The position numbers and the translations under genes were made by a program. The notes under the pieces were generated by a model. That model did not search any database. It had not been told where the DNA came from and was given only the letters and a program-made list of their open reading frames with translations. Positions 25,833-34,529 of a DNA stretch of 57,785 bases are shown here, in pieces; the first letter of the stretch is position 1; the number at the start of each line of letters is the position of its first letter. The DNA is taken from the NCBI GenBank assembly GCA_001464055.1, contig LNET01000086.1, forward strand, positions 1 to 57,785. Reading direction: 5' to 3'. This DNA is from Burkholderiales bacterium Ga0077543. Its GTDB lineage: Bacteria > Pseudomonadota > Gammaproteobacteria > Burkholderiales > Burkholderiaceae_C.

Positions 25833-26771
25833 TCACAGCTCCCGATCGAAGCAGCGCTGGAAGTATTCAGCCACGACTGCGCGCTCGGCGTCCTCGCACT
25901 TGTTGGCGAAGGACAGGCGGAAGGCCACGGCCTCGTCGCGGAAGATGTCCAGGTTCTCGGCCCAGGTGATGACGGTGCGTGGCGACATCAGCGTCGACAG
26001 GTCGCCCGCTTCGAAGCCGCGCCGCGTGAGTTCGGCCACCGCCACCATGCGCTCCACCAGCGGCCGCTGCTCCGCGCCGGCCAGCGCCGGCACACGCGCC
26101 TGCACGATGGCCACTTCCTCGTCACGCGGCAGGAAGTTCAGCGTGGCCACGATGTTCCAGCGGTCGATCTGCGCGTGGTTCAGGCGCTGTGCCCCGTGGT
26201 ACAGGCCGTTCAGGTTGCCCTGCCCCACCGTGTTGGCCGTGGCGAACAGCCTGAAGGCGGGATGCGGGCGCAGCACGCGGTTCTGGTCCAGCAGGGTCAG
26301 GTGGCCGTCGCGTTCCAGGATGCGCTGGATGACGAACATCACGTCGGGCCGGCCGGCGTCGTATTCGTCGAAGATCAGCGCCATGGGTCGCTGCAGCGCC
26401 CAGGGCACGATGCCTTCCTGGAACTCGGTCACTTGCACGCCTTCGCGCAGCACCACCGCGTCGCGACCGATCAGGTCCAGCCGGCTGATGTGGCCGTCCA
26501 GGTTCACGCGCACGCAAGGCCAGTTCAGGCGCGCGGCCACCTGTTCCACGTGGGTGCTCTTGCCGGTGCCGTGCAGGCCCTGCACCAGCACCCGGCGGTT
26601 GTGCTTGAAGCCCGCCAGCAGCGCCAGCGTGACGTCGGGGTTGAAGCGATAGGCCGGGTCGATGTCGGGAACGTGCGCGTCGCGCGTGGCGAAGGCCGGC
26701 ACCGTCAAGGCGGTGTCGATGCCGAAGAGGTCGCGGACAGAAAGCTCGCGGTCGGGCAGGTCGGAGTTCAA
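25833..26771 (-). CDS. cobS: Cobaltochelatase CobS-like AAA+ ATPase
   Basis: 312 residues from a TTG start at 26771 that overlaps the IclR stop (TTGA), with GAGGAA upstream. MoxR/CobS-class AAA+: Walker A GLHGTGKSTHVEQVAARL, then WPCVRVNLDGHISRLDLIG, Walker B ALIFDEYDAGRPD, sensor-1 LFATANTVG. Strong CobS resemblance along its length. It powers the VWA partner CobT encoded 19 bases downstream. The pair is out of its usual cobalamin context here. Longer versions reaching 26984 would run antiparallel through unrelated composition and are not credible. Confidence 0.85.
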   Translation of the reverse strand: MNSDLPDRELSVRDLFGIDTALTVPAFATRDAHVPDIDPAYRFNPDVTLALLAGFKHNRRVLVQGLHGTGKSTHVEQVAARLNWPCVRVNLDGHISRLDLIGRDAVVLREGVQVTEFQEGIVPWALQRPMALIFDEYDAGRPDVMFVIQRILERDGHLTLLDQNRVLRPHPAFRLFATANTVGQGNLNGLYHGAQRLNHAQIDRWNIVATLNFLPRDEEVAIVQARVPALAGAEQRPLVERMVAVAELTRRGFEAGDLSTLMSPRTVITWAENLDIFRDEAVAFRLSFANKCEDAERAVVAEYFQRCFDREL

Positions 26772-27604
26772 GGCGTCGATTCCTCGGCCAGCGGGGGTTC
26801 GGTGGGTGGCATTTCGGGAGCCAGTTCGGCCAGGGCGTCGATCTCGCCCAGTGCAGCCGCTGCGCGCTGCAGCGCCGGCAGCACCTGCAGCGCTCGTTCT
26901 TCCGTGAAGCGGATGGCAGGTGCCTGCACCGCCACGCCCAGACTCGCCCGGCCCTCGGGATTCGGAACCGCCACTGCGACGCACAGCAGGCCCGGCAGGA
27001 ATTCCTCGCGGTCCAGCGCATAGCCATCATGGCGCACCCGGGCGAGTTCGGCCTCGAGCAGCGCGGTGTCGGTGATGGTGGCCGCGGTGTAGCGCTCCAG
27101 CGGCAGCCCGGCCAGGGTGCGGCGGCGTTGCGCCAGGCTCATCTGTGCCAGGAACAGCTTGCCGCTGGCCGAGCAATGCGCCGGCACGCGCGAGCCCGGG
27201 TGCAGGTAAAAGCGCAGCGGCGCGGCGGTTTCCACGCGGTCGAGGTAGATCACCTCGCTGCCGGACAGGGCCGTGATGTTGCCGCTTTCGCCGACCTCTT
27301 CCACCAGGCGCCGCAGCACCGCGTGGCGGGCACCGTGCAGGCTGTTGTTCAACAGAACCTTCTCGGCCAGCCGACGCAGCCGCAGCCCGGTGCTGTAGTG
27401 GCGGCCGTCGCGCTCGCGCTGCAGCAGACCGGCGCTCTCCAGTTGCGTCAGCATGCGGTGCAAGGTGGGCTTGGGCAGGCCCGTCTGCTCTACCAGGGCG
27501 GGCAGCGAATGCAGCTGGTCGCGGCCGGTCATCAGTTCCAGCAAGGAAAACAGGCGCAGTGCAGGCGTGTCGCCGGGCAGGCCGGACTCCGACGTTGTAT
27601 CCAT
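26768..27604 (-). CDS. IclR family transcriptional regulator divergent from xsc
   Basis: 278 residues. Helix-turn-helix LPALVEQTGLPKPTLHRMLTQLES, effector domain with EVIYLDRVETAAPLRFYLHPG, HCSASGKLFLAQM and DREEFLPGLLCVAVAVPNPEG. It heads the operon iclR-cobS-cobT and is divergent from xsc, with the operator region between. Most probably it controls sulfoacetaldehyde degradation. It is clearly a different IclR subgroup from the SauR-like protein at 23130-23933. Confidence 0.88.
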   Translation of the reverse strand: MDTTSESGLPGDTPALRLFSLLELMTGRDQLHSLPALVEQTGLPKPTLHRMLTQLESAGLLQRERDGRHYSTGLRLRRLAEKVLLNNSLHGARHAVLRRLVEEVGESGNITALSGSEVIYLDRVETAAPLRFYLHPGSRVPAHCSASGKLFLAQMSLAQRRRTLAGLPLERYTAATITDTALLEAELARVRHDGYALDREEFLPGLLCVAVAVPNPEGRASLGVAVQAPAIRFTEERALQVLPALQRAAAALGEIDALAELAPEMPPTEPPLAEESTP

Positions 27605-27628
27605 CCCGACATCATAGCGGCTTACAAG

Positions 27629-27694
27629 AAACGGTACGGCATATTCCGTTTATTGTGAAAACTGATTGACATGCCACCTGTCGACACCTAAAGT
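27629..27694 (+). promoter_or_regulatory. xsc promoter with upstream IclR-type palindrome
   Basis: -35 TTGACA (27666-27671), exactly 17 bases, -10 TAAAGT (27689-27694). Upstream lies an inverted repeat with arms AAACGG (27629-27634) and CCGTTT (27646-27651), nested with CGGCATATTCCG at 27637-27648. The palindrome lies between the divergent IclR gene and the -35, the usual place for an activator site. Confidence 0.6.
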
Positions 27695-27771
27695 TCAACC
27701 CGCTCCGGTTCAGGTTTATGGAACCGTGCGTACCAGTATTCACACCGAGACAGCCCGCAGGAGACTATCGA

Positions 27772-29586
27772 ATGAGCAGCCCGAACGACCGCCGCACCCC
27801 CGTTTCCGGCGTGCAGAAGATGACGCCTTCCGAGGCCTTCGTCGAAACCATGGTGGCCAACGACGTGCGCCACATCTTCGGCATCATGGGCTCGGCCTTC
27901 ATGGACGCGATGGACATCTTTGCACCAGCCGGCATCACGCTCATCCCCGTGGTGCACGAGCAGGGCGCGGCGCACATGGCCGATGGCTACTTCCGGGCCA
28001 GCGGCAAGCACGGTGTCGTGATTGCCCAGAACGGCCCCGGCATCAGCAACTGCGTCACGGCCATCGCCGCGGCCTACTGGGCGCACAGCGCGGTGGTCAT
28101 GATCACGCCGGAAACCGGCACCATGGGCATGGGCCTGGGCGGATTCCAGGAAGCCAACCAGCTGCCGATGTTCCAGGAATTCACGAAGTACCAGGGGCAT
28201 GTCGTCAACCCCAAGCGCATGGCCGAGTTCACCGCGCGCTGCTTCGACCGGGCCATCTCGGAGATGGCTCCGACCCAGCTGAACATCCCGCGCGACTACT
28301 TCTACGGCGAAATCCAGTGCGAGATCCCCAAGCCCATGCGCGTGGAACGCGGCAGTGGCGGCGAAAACAGCCTGAACGCGGCGGCCGAGCTGCTGGCCAA
28401 CGCCCGCTTCCCGGTCATCCTGGCCGGCGGCGGCGTGGTGCTGGGCGACGCGGTGGAAGAATGCAAGGCCTTGGCCGAGCGCCTGGGCGCCCCGGTGTGC
28501 AACGGCTACCTGCGCAACGACAGCTTCCCGGCCAGCCACCCGCTGTGGGCCGGCCCGCTGGGCTACCAGGGCAGCAAGGCGGCGATGAAACTCATTGCCC
28601 AGGCCGACGTCGTCATCGCGCTGGGTTCGCGCATGGGGCCCTTCGGCACCCTGCCCCAGCATGGCATGGACTACTGGCCCAAGGAGGCGAAGATCATCCA
28701 GGTCGAGGCCGACCACACCAACCTGGGCCTGGTCAAGAAGATCCACGTCGGCATCCATGGCGACGCCAAGGCCGTGGCCAAGGCACTGTTGGCACGCGTG
28801 GCCGGCAAGACCCTGGCCTGCGACGCCAGCAAGGGCGAACGTGCCCAGAAGATCGCCGCCGAGAAGGCCTCCTGGGAAGCCGAGCTCTCAGACTGGACGC
28901 ACGAGCGCGACCCCTACAGCCTGGACATGATCGAGGAAGCCAAGCACGAGCGCACCTTCAACGGCGGCCGCTACCTGCACCCGCGCCAGGTGCTGCGCGA
29001 ACTGGAAAAAGCCATGCCGCCGCGGGTGATGGTGTCGACCGACATCGGCAACATCAACGCCGTGTCGAACAGCTACCTGCGCTTCGAGGAGCCGCGCAGC
29101 TTCTTCGCGCCCATGAGTTTCGGCAACTGCGGCTATTCGCTGCCGACCATGATCGGCGCCAAGCTGGCCGCCCCTGAACGCCCTGCAGTGGCCTACGCCG
29201 GCGACGGCGCCTGGGCGATGAGCATGGTCGAGGTGATGACTGCCGTGCGCCACGACATCCCGGTGACGGCGGTGGTCTTCCACAACCGCCAGTGGGGTGC
29301 GGAAAAGAAGAACCAGGTCGACTTCTACAACCGCCGCTTCGTCGCGGGCGAACTGGAAAGCACGAGCTTCGCCGGCATTGCGAAGAGCATGGGGGCCGAA
29401 GCCATCGTCGTCGACGACATCGAGCAGGTGGGCCCGGCGCTGAAGAAGGCCATCGACCTGCAGATGAACCAGCGCAAGACCTGCGTCATCGAGATCATGT
29501 GCACGCGCGAACTGGGCGACCCCTTCCGCCGCGACGCGCTGGCCAAGCCCGTGCGCTTCCTGGACAAGTACAAGGATTATGTCTAG
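27772..29586 (+). CDS. xsc: Sulfoacetaldehyde acetyltransferase
   Basis: 604 residues. ThDP-dependent enzyme that converts sulfoacetaldehyde and phosphate to acetyl phosphate and sulfite, cytoplasmic. Seen: MTPSEAFVETMVANDVRHIFGIMGSAF (in parts), the catalytic glutamate Glu63 in VHEQGAAHMADGY, FQEANQLPMFQEFTKYQG and the ThDP-Mg motif GDGAWAMSMVE with the matching Asn about 27 residues on (VVFHNRQWG). Length and segments agree with Xsc rather than acetolactate synthase. ATG 27772 has AGGAGA upstream. A phosphate acetyltransferase follows, completing the standard xsc-pta pair. Confidence 0.93.
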   Translation: MSSPNDRRTPVSGVQKMTPSEAFVETMVANDVRHIFGIMGSAFMDAMDIFAPAGITLIPVVHEQGAAHMADGYFRASGKHGVVIAQNGPGISNCVTAIAAAYWAHSAVVMITPETGTMGMGLGGFQEANQLPMFQEFTKYQGHVVNPKRMAEFTARCFDRAISEMAPTQLNIPRDYFYGEIQCEIPKPMRVERGSGGENSLNAAAELLANARFPVILAGGGVVLGDAVEECKALAERLGAPVCNGYLRNDSFPASHPLWAGPLGYQGSKAAMKLIAQADVVIALGSRMGPFGTLPQHGMDYWPKEAKIIQVEADHTNLGLVKKIHVGIHGDAKAVAKALLARVAGKTLACDASKGERAQKIAAEKASWEAELSDWTHERDPYSLDMIEEAKHERTFNGGRYLHPRQVLRELEKAMPPRVMVSTDIGNINAVSNSYLRFEEPRSFFAPMSFGNCGYSLPTMIGAKLAAPERPAVAYAGDGAWAMSMVEVMTAVRHDIPVTAVVFHNRQWGAEKKNQVDFYNRRFVAGELESTSFAGIAKSMGAEAIVVDDIEQVGPALKKAIDLQMNQRKTCVIEIMCTRELGDPFRRDALAKPVRFLDKYKDYV

Positions 29587-29685
29587 GCCCCCAAGCTCAC
29601 TTCGTTCGCTACCCCCCGGGGGGACTCTTGCAGCGGCCCGGCAGAGCCGGTTCCGCGCAAGGGCTTGGGCGACGGCCCGTTCGCG
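29587..29685. repeat. GC-rich REP-like intergenic element between xsc and pta
   Basis: Just after the xsc stop come CCCCCAAGCTCACTTCGTTC, a perfect CCCCCCGGGGGG palindrome (29612-29623) and a GGGCTTGGG tail. This layout resembles the dispersed repeat I know from Comamonadaceae intergenic regions. It could fold on the mRNA and affect pta expression or transcript ends. Confidence 0.55.
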
Positions 29686-30576
29686 ATGAGCCACGAGCGG
29701 CTGGCCGCGCTGGTCGAGCGCGCCCGGGTACGGGTTGCAGGCGGCGCCCTGCCGCGCCTGGCCCTGGTCTGGCCTTGCGACGACCTGGCGCGCGAAGCCG
29801 CTGGCGCCATCGCGCGCGCCGGCATCGCCCAGCCGGTGCTGGTGGGGCCGGCCGCGCGCATCGGCCACACGCCCTATCCCGTGGTCGACACGCCTGACGA
29901 CCCGCACGAAGCCGCGCGCCGGGCGGTGGCGCTGGCGCGCGACGGTGACGTGGCGGCGATCATGAAAGGCTCTTTGCACACCGATGAGTTGATGGCCGCC
30001 GTCGTCGCCCGCGACACCGGCCTGCGCGGCAGCAGGCGCATCAGCCACGCCTTCCTTTTCGACCTGCCGAGCTACCCCAAGCTGCTGGCGCTGGCCGACT
30101 GCGTGGTCAACATCGCGCCCGACCTGAAGACCAAGCAGGACATCCTGGCCAATGCGCTGGAGCTGCTGCGCCGGCTGGGCGTTGCCAGGCCTCGCGCCGG
30201 CATCGTGGCGGCGGTGGAGACGGTGAACCCGGCCATTCCCGCCACGCTGGACGCCCAGGCGCTGGTGCAGCAGGCACAGCAAGGCGCGTTCGGCGACGCC
30301 TGCGTCGAAGGCCCGTTCGGCTTCGACAACGCCTTCAGCGCCGAGGCCGCGCGCATCAAGGGCCTGAAGTCGGAAGTGGCCGGCCAGGCCGACCTGCTGC
30401 TGATGCCCGACCTGAACGCCGGCAACATGCTCTACAAGAGCTTCGTCTATGCCGCAGGCGGCGACTGTGCCGGCCTAGTGCTGGGCACGCGCGTGCCGGT
30501 GGTGCTGACTTCGCGCGCCGACTCGCTGCAGGCGCGCGTGGCCTCGGTGGCGCTGGCGGTGCTGGCCGCGGGCTGA
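29686..30576 (+). CDS. pta: Phosphate acetyltransferase (short Pta type)
   Basis: About 296 residues from ATG 29686 (MSHERLAALVERA). Single-domain phosphate acyltransferase family: AIMKGSLHTDELMAAV, RRISHAFLFDLPSYPKLLALADC, VNIAPDLKTKQDILANA, EGPFGFDNAFSAEAA and LLMPDLNAGNMLYKSF. It would turn acetyl phosphate from Xsc into acetyl-CoA. This short form is the usual partner of xsc in desulfonating bacteria; phosphate butyryltransferase-like activity cannot be ruled out from sequence. Confidence 0.88.
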   Translation: MSHERLAALVERARVRVAGGALPRLALVWPCDDLAREAAGAIARAGIAQPVLVGPAARIGHTPYPVVDTPDDPHEAARRAVALARDGDVAAIMKGSLHTDELMAAVVARDTGLRGSRRISHAFLFDLPSYPKLLALADCVVNIAPDLKTKQDILANALELLRRLGVARPRAGIVAAVETVNPAIPATLDAQALVQQAQQGAFGDACVEGPFGFDNAFSAEAARIKGLKSEVAGQADLLLMPDLNAGNMLYKSFVYAAGGDCAGLVLGTRVPVVLTSRADSLQARVASVALAVLAAG

Positions 30577-30598
30577 GCGCTCGGGCGCGTCTGGCGCG

Positions 30599-31519
30599 TC
30601 AATCGGCGCCGCAGTGCGACATGAAGGCCTGCGTCACCGCACCCAGGTGCTTGTCGCGGTGCAGCACCGTGGCCAGGCGCCTTCGCGCCGCCGGCAGGCG
30701 CGTCTGCAGCAGCACCAGGCGCCGGTCGTCCAGGCTGGAACCCAGCGCATGGCGCGACAGGCAGCCCAGCCCCACGCCTTCGGCGACCACGCGCTTGATG
30801 GCTTCGGTGCTTCCCAGCTCGAAGCCCACGCGCACCTGCGGTAGGTGCTGCATCAGCCAGGCGTCTGTGACCTGGCGCGTGCCCGAGCCATGTTCGCGCA
30901 GCACCCAGGTCTGCGCCGCCAGCTGGCGCGGGGTGGCCACGCGCGGGGCCAGTTCGTGGCCAGCCGCGGCCACGATCACGAGCTCGTCTTCCAGCCAGGG
31001 GCGCACTACCAGGTCGGGGTGGGTCTGCGGGCCTTCGATGAAGCCGACGTCGACCTCGAAGCCGGCCACCGCGCCGATGACCTCGGCCGTGTTGCCGATG
31101 CGCAGCCGCACCGGGCTGGCCGGGTGGCTGCGGGTCCAGCGCGCCACCAGCGCCGGCAGCAGGTATTCGCCGATGGTGAAGCTGGCCGCCACGCGCAGCG
31201 GCGCGGCATGGGCGGCGCCGAACAGGCGCTGCACCTCACCGGCCTGGTCCAGCAGCGCCTGGGCGCGCGGCAACAGCGCGCGGCCGTTTTCGTTCAGCAC
31301 CAGGCGGCGCCCGACGCGGTCGAACAGTGCGACACCGAGCGCCGTTTCCAACTCGGCCAGTGCACTGCTGGCGGCCGACTGCGAGCGCGCCATGCGCTCG
31401 GCCGCCGCGCGCGTGCTGCCTTCTTGCGCGGTGGCCACGAAGGCGCCCAGCTGGCGCAGTGTCAGGCGCAGCTGGCGGTCTTCCTCGCCCTGTGCCGATT
31501 GATCGGTTTTGTAGCTCAC
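30599..31519 (-). CDS. LysR family regulator, divergent from soeABC
   Basis: About 306 residues from a GTG at 31519 (VSYKTDQSAQGEE). LysR helix-turn-helix: LRQLGAFVATAQEGSTRAAAERMARSQSAASSALAELE (positions about 24-60), then FDRVGRRLVLNENG and the periplasmic-binding-like effector domain. It is divergent from the sulfite dehydrogenase genes with a 76-base gap holding a perfect inverted repeat. Likely controls soe expression in response to sulfite or another sulfur signal. Confidence 0.88.
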   Translation of the reverse strand: MSYKTDQSAQGEEDRQLRLTLRQLGAFVATAQEGSTRAAAERMARSQSAASSALAELETALGVALFDRVGRRLVLNENGRALLPRAQALLDQAGEVQRLFGAAHAAPLRVAASFTIGEYLLPALVARWTRSHPASPVRLRIGNTAEVIGAVAGFEVDVGFIEGPQTHPDLVVRPWLEDELVIVAAAGHELAPRVATPRQLAAQTWVLREHGSGTRQVTDAWLMQHLPQVRVGFELGSTEAIKRVVAEGVGLGCLSRHALGSSLDDRRLVLLQTRLPAARRRLATVLHRDKHLGAVTQAFMSHCGAD

Positions 31520-31521
31520 GG

Positions 31522-31550
31522 TGATTCGAATTCTCTGCTTTTTCGAATCA
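31522..31550. promoter_or_regulatory. LysR-type operator between lysR and soeA
   Basis: Perfect 9-base inverted repeat TGATTCGAA (31522-31530) and TTCGAATCA (31542-31550) with an 11-base spacer. The arm length and spacing suit a LysR recognition site. It begins three bases upstream of the LysR GTG and lies 46 bases before soeA. Confidence 0.65.
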
Positions 31551-31595
31551 ACGCACAGCCCTAGCATCGGCAGCACGAGACACCGGGAAAACCGC

Positions 31596-34529
31596 ATGGC
31601 CGCTACCATTCCCCTGCACGACCCCAGCGCCCCGCCGCTGCCGGGTGCGAAGACCGAGATCAAGACCACCACCTGCTACATGTGCGCCTGCCGCTGCGGC
31701 ATTCGCGTGCACCTGCGCGAAGGCGAGGACGGCCAGCAGCAGGTGCGCTACATCGAGGGCAACCCCGAGCACCCGCTGAACAAGGGCATCCTCTGCGCCA
31801 AGGGTTCGTCGGGGATCATGAAGCAGTACTCGCCGGCGCGGCTGACGCAGCCGCTGCGGCGCAAGCCCGGCACCGAACGCGGCGCGGGGGAATACGAGCC
31901 GATCAGCTGGGAAGAGACCTTCACCATCCTGGCCGAACGCCTGGCGCGCCTGCGCGCCACCGACCCCAAGCAGTTCGCGCTGTTCACCGGCCGCGACCAG
32001 ATGCAGGCGCTCACCGGCCTGTTCGCGCGCCAGTTCGGCACGCCCAACTACGCGGCGCACGGCGGCTTCTGCTCGGTGAACATGGCCGCCGGTATGATCT
32101 ACACCATCGGCGGCAGCTTCTGGGAATTCGGCGGCCCCGACCTGGACCGCGCCAAGCTGTTCGTGATGATCGGCACCGCCGAAGACCACCACAGCAACCC
32201 GATGAAGGCCGCGCTGTCGAAGTTCAAGCGCAACGGCGGGCGCTTCATCGCGATCAACCCCATCCGCACCGGCTACGCCGCCATCGCCGACGAATGGGTG
32301 CCCATCCGCCCGGGCACCGACGGCGCGCTGTTCATGGCCATCATCCGCGAGCTGATCAACCTGGGCCTGTACGACCGCGACTTCGTTGCCCGCTACACCA
32401 ACGCCGGGCAGCTGGTGAACCAGGACGAGGCCAGCGACGACTTCGGGATGATGCTGCGCAACCCCGAGGGCGATGTCGTCAACCCGCTGCGTCACCACAA
32501 CTTCTACTGGTGGGACCGCCACAGCGGCCAGCCCGTGGCCGACCACGCCGCAGGCAGCGACCCGGCGCTGTTCGGCAGCTTCAACATGCCCGACGGCACC
32601 CCCGCCAAGCCCGCCTTCCAGCTGCTGGAAGAACGCGTGCGCAGCTGCACCCCGGAATGGGCCGAGGGCATCACCGGCATCCCGGCGGCCACCATCCGCA
32701 GCCTGGCGCACGAGATGGGCGTGACCGCGCGCGACCAGGGCATCGAGCTGCCCATCGCCTGGACCGACTGGTGGGGCCAGGAACACAAGAGCGTGAAGGG
32801 CAACCCCGTGGCCTTCCACGCGATGCGCGGGCTGGCCGCGCACAGCAACGGCTTCCAGACCACGCGCGCGCTGGCCATCATGATGAGCCTGCTGGGCACC
32901 ATCGACCGGCCCGGCGGCTTCCGCCACAAGGCGCCCTACCCGCGCGCCGTGCCGCCCAACGCACGCCCGCCGCGCGGGCCGGCCAGCATCAAGCCGAACA
33001 CGCCGCTGGACGCACCGCCGCTGGGCTGGATCGAGAGCCCGGCCGACCTGTGCGTGGACGACCAGGGCGAGCCGGTGCGCATCGACAAGGGCTTCAGCTG
33101 GGAATACCCGTTCAGCGCCCACGGGCTGATGCACAACGTCATCACCAACGCCTGGCGCGGCGACCCTTACCGCATCGACACCTTGATGCTGTTCATGGCC
33201 AACATGGCCTGGAACTCGACGATGAACACGTCCGAGGTGCGCAAGATGCTGCACGACAAGGACGAAGCGGGCGAATACCGCATCCCGTTCATCGTGGTCT
33301 GCGACGCCTTCCAGAGCGAGACCACGGCCTTCGCCGACCTGATCCTGCCCGACACCACCTACCTGGAACGGCACGACGCGATGTCGATGCTGGACCGCCC
33401 CATCAGCGAATTCGACGGCCCCTGCGATTCGGTGCGCGTGCCGGTGCTGCCGCCGCTGGGCCAGTGCAAGCCCTTCCAGGAAGTGCTGGTGGAACTGGCT
33501 TCGCGCCTGAAGCTGCCGGCCTTCACCACGCCCGAAGGCGGCCGCAAGTACCAGGACTACCCCGACTTCATCGTGCGCTACGAAACCGCGCCGGGCTCGG
33601 GCATCGGCTTTCTGACCGGCTGGCGCGGCGCAGACGGCAGCCAGTCGCTGCGCGGCGCACCCAACCCCAAGCAGTGGGAGATGTACGCCGCCAACAACTG
33701 CGTGCACCACTACACCATGCCGGTGGAACACCAGTACATGCGCAACTGGAACCGCGGCTACCTGGAATGGGCGCAGAAGGCCGGCCTGCGGCGCGACCTG
33801 GACCCGATCACGATCCACATCTATTCCGAATTCATGCAGCGCTTCCGGCTGGCCGCGCAGGGCAAGGGCGAAGGCCGGCAGCCGCCAGACCGGCTGCGCG
33901 AACGCGTGGACACCTACTTCGACCCCCTGCCCTTCTGGTACCCGCCGCTGGAGGTGCAGGCCAGCGACCTGCAGGCCTTCCCGCTGGCCGCAGTGACGCA
34001 GCGGCCGATGGCGATGTACCACTCCTGGGATTCGCAGAACGCCTGGCTGCGCCAGATCCATTCGCACAACCACCTGTTCGTGAACCCGGCCACCGCGCTC
34101 GCCCTGGGCATCCAGGACGAAGACTGGATCTGGGTCGAAAGCGCCTGGGGCAAGGTGCGCTGCCAGTGCCGGCACACCGGTGCGGTGGAGCCCGGCACGG
34201 TGTGGACCTGGAACGCCATCGGCAAGGCCAAGGGCGCCTGGGCGCTGTCGGACACGGCCAACGAATCCGAACGCGGCTTCCTGCTGAACCACCTCATCAG
34301 CGAGGAACTGCCCGGTCCCGGCGGTGCGCGCATCTCCAATTCCGACCCCATCACCGGCCAGGCCGGCTGGTACGACGTGCGCGTGCGCATCCGCCGCGCC
34401 GACGACGCCGAACCGCAGCAGAGCTTCCCGCAGTTCGACAGCAAGCCGGCGCTGCCCGGCACCCAACGCCTGAAGTGGCGCGCCTGGTTCGCGGGGCGCG
34501 ACGAAGGCAAGAACGGAGACAAGCCATGA
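31596..34529 (+). CDS. soeA: Sulfite dehydrogenase (SoeABC) molybdopterin catalytic subunit
   Basis: 977 residues, DMSO reductase family. N-terminal 4Fe-4S site CYMCACRCGIRV (Cys27, Cys30, Cys34) with the fourth cysteine in GILCAKGSSG; then the molybdopterin domains and the C-terminal dinucleotide-binding beta-barrel (HNHLFVNPATALALGIQDED). There is no Tat signal, so it is cytoplasmic, as expected for SoeA and unlike formate or periplasmic nitrate reductases. With the Fe-S and DmsC/NrfD-like subunits that follow it oxidises sulfite to sulfate, removing the sulfite made by Xsc. Coupled to soeB by ATGA. Confidence 0.85.
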   Translation: MAATIPLHDPSAPPLPGAKTEIKTTTCYMCACRCGIRVHLREGEDGQQQVRYIEGNPEHPLNKGILCAKGSSGIMKQYSPARLTQPLRRKPGTERGAGEYEPISWEETFTILAERLARLRATDPKQFALFTGRDQMQALTGLFARQFGTPNYAAHGGFCSVNMAAGMIYTIGGSFWEFGGPDLDRAKLFVMIGTAEDHHSNPMKAALSKFKRNGGRFIAINPIRTGYAAIADEWVPIRPGTDGALFMAIIRELINLGLYDRDFVARYTNAGQLVNQDEASDDFGMMLRNPEGDVVNPLRHHNFYWWDRHSGQPVADHAAGSDPALFGSFNMPDGTPAKPAFQLLEERVRSCTPEWAEGITGIPAATIRSLAHEMGVTARDQGIELPIAWTDWWGQEHKSVKGNPVAFHAMRGLAAHSNGFQTTRALAIMMSLLGTIDRPGGFRHKAPYPRAVPPNARPPRGPASIKPNTPLDAPPLGWIESPADLCVDDQGEPVRIDKGFSWEYPFSAHGLMHNVITNAWRGDPYRIDTLMLFMANMAWNSTMNTSEVRKMLHDKDEAGEYRIPFIVVCDAFQSETTAFADLILPDTTYLERHDAMSMLDRPISEFDGPCDSVRVPVLPPLGQCKPFQEVLVELASRLKLPAFTTPEGGRKYQDYPDFIVRYETAPGSGIGFLTGWRGADGSQSLRGAPNPKQWEMYAANNCVHHYTMPVEHQYMRNWNRGYLEWAQKAGLRRDLDPITIHIYSEFMQRFRLAAQGKGEGRQPPDRLRERVDTYFDPLPFWYPPLEVQASDLQAFPLAAVTQRPMAMYHSWDSQNAWLRQIHSHNHLFVNPATALALGIQDEDWIWVESAWGKVRCQCRHTGAVEPGTVWTWNAIGKAKGAWALSDTANESERGFLLNHLISEELPGPGGARISNSDPITGQAGWYDVRVRIRRADDAEPQQSFPQFDSKPALPGTQRLKWRAWFAGRDEGKNGDKP

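Noticed and set aside
27772..29586. Acetolactate synthase
   Set aside because: Length and conserved segments match Xsc, and a short Pta follows, not a small regulatory subunit.
31548..34466. A 972-residue open frame antisense to soeA
   Set aside because: High-GC shadow frame: no recognisable motif, rich in His/Gln/Arg/Val, while the plus strand has a complete molybdopterin enzyme.
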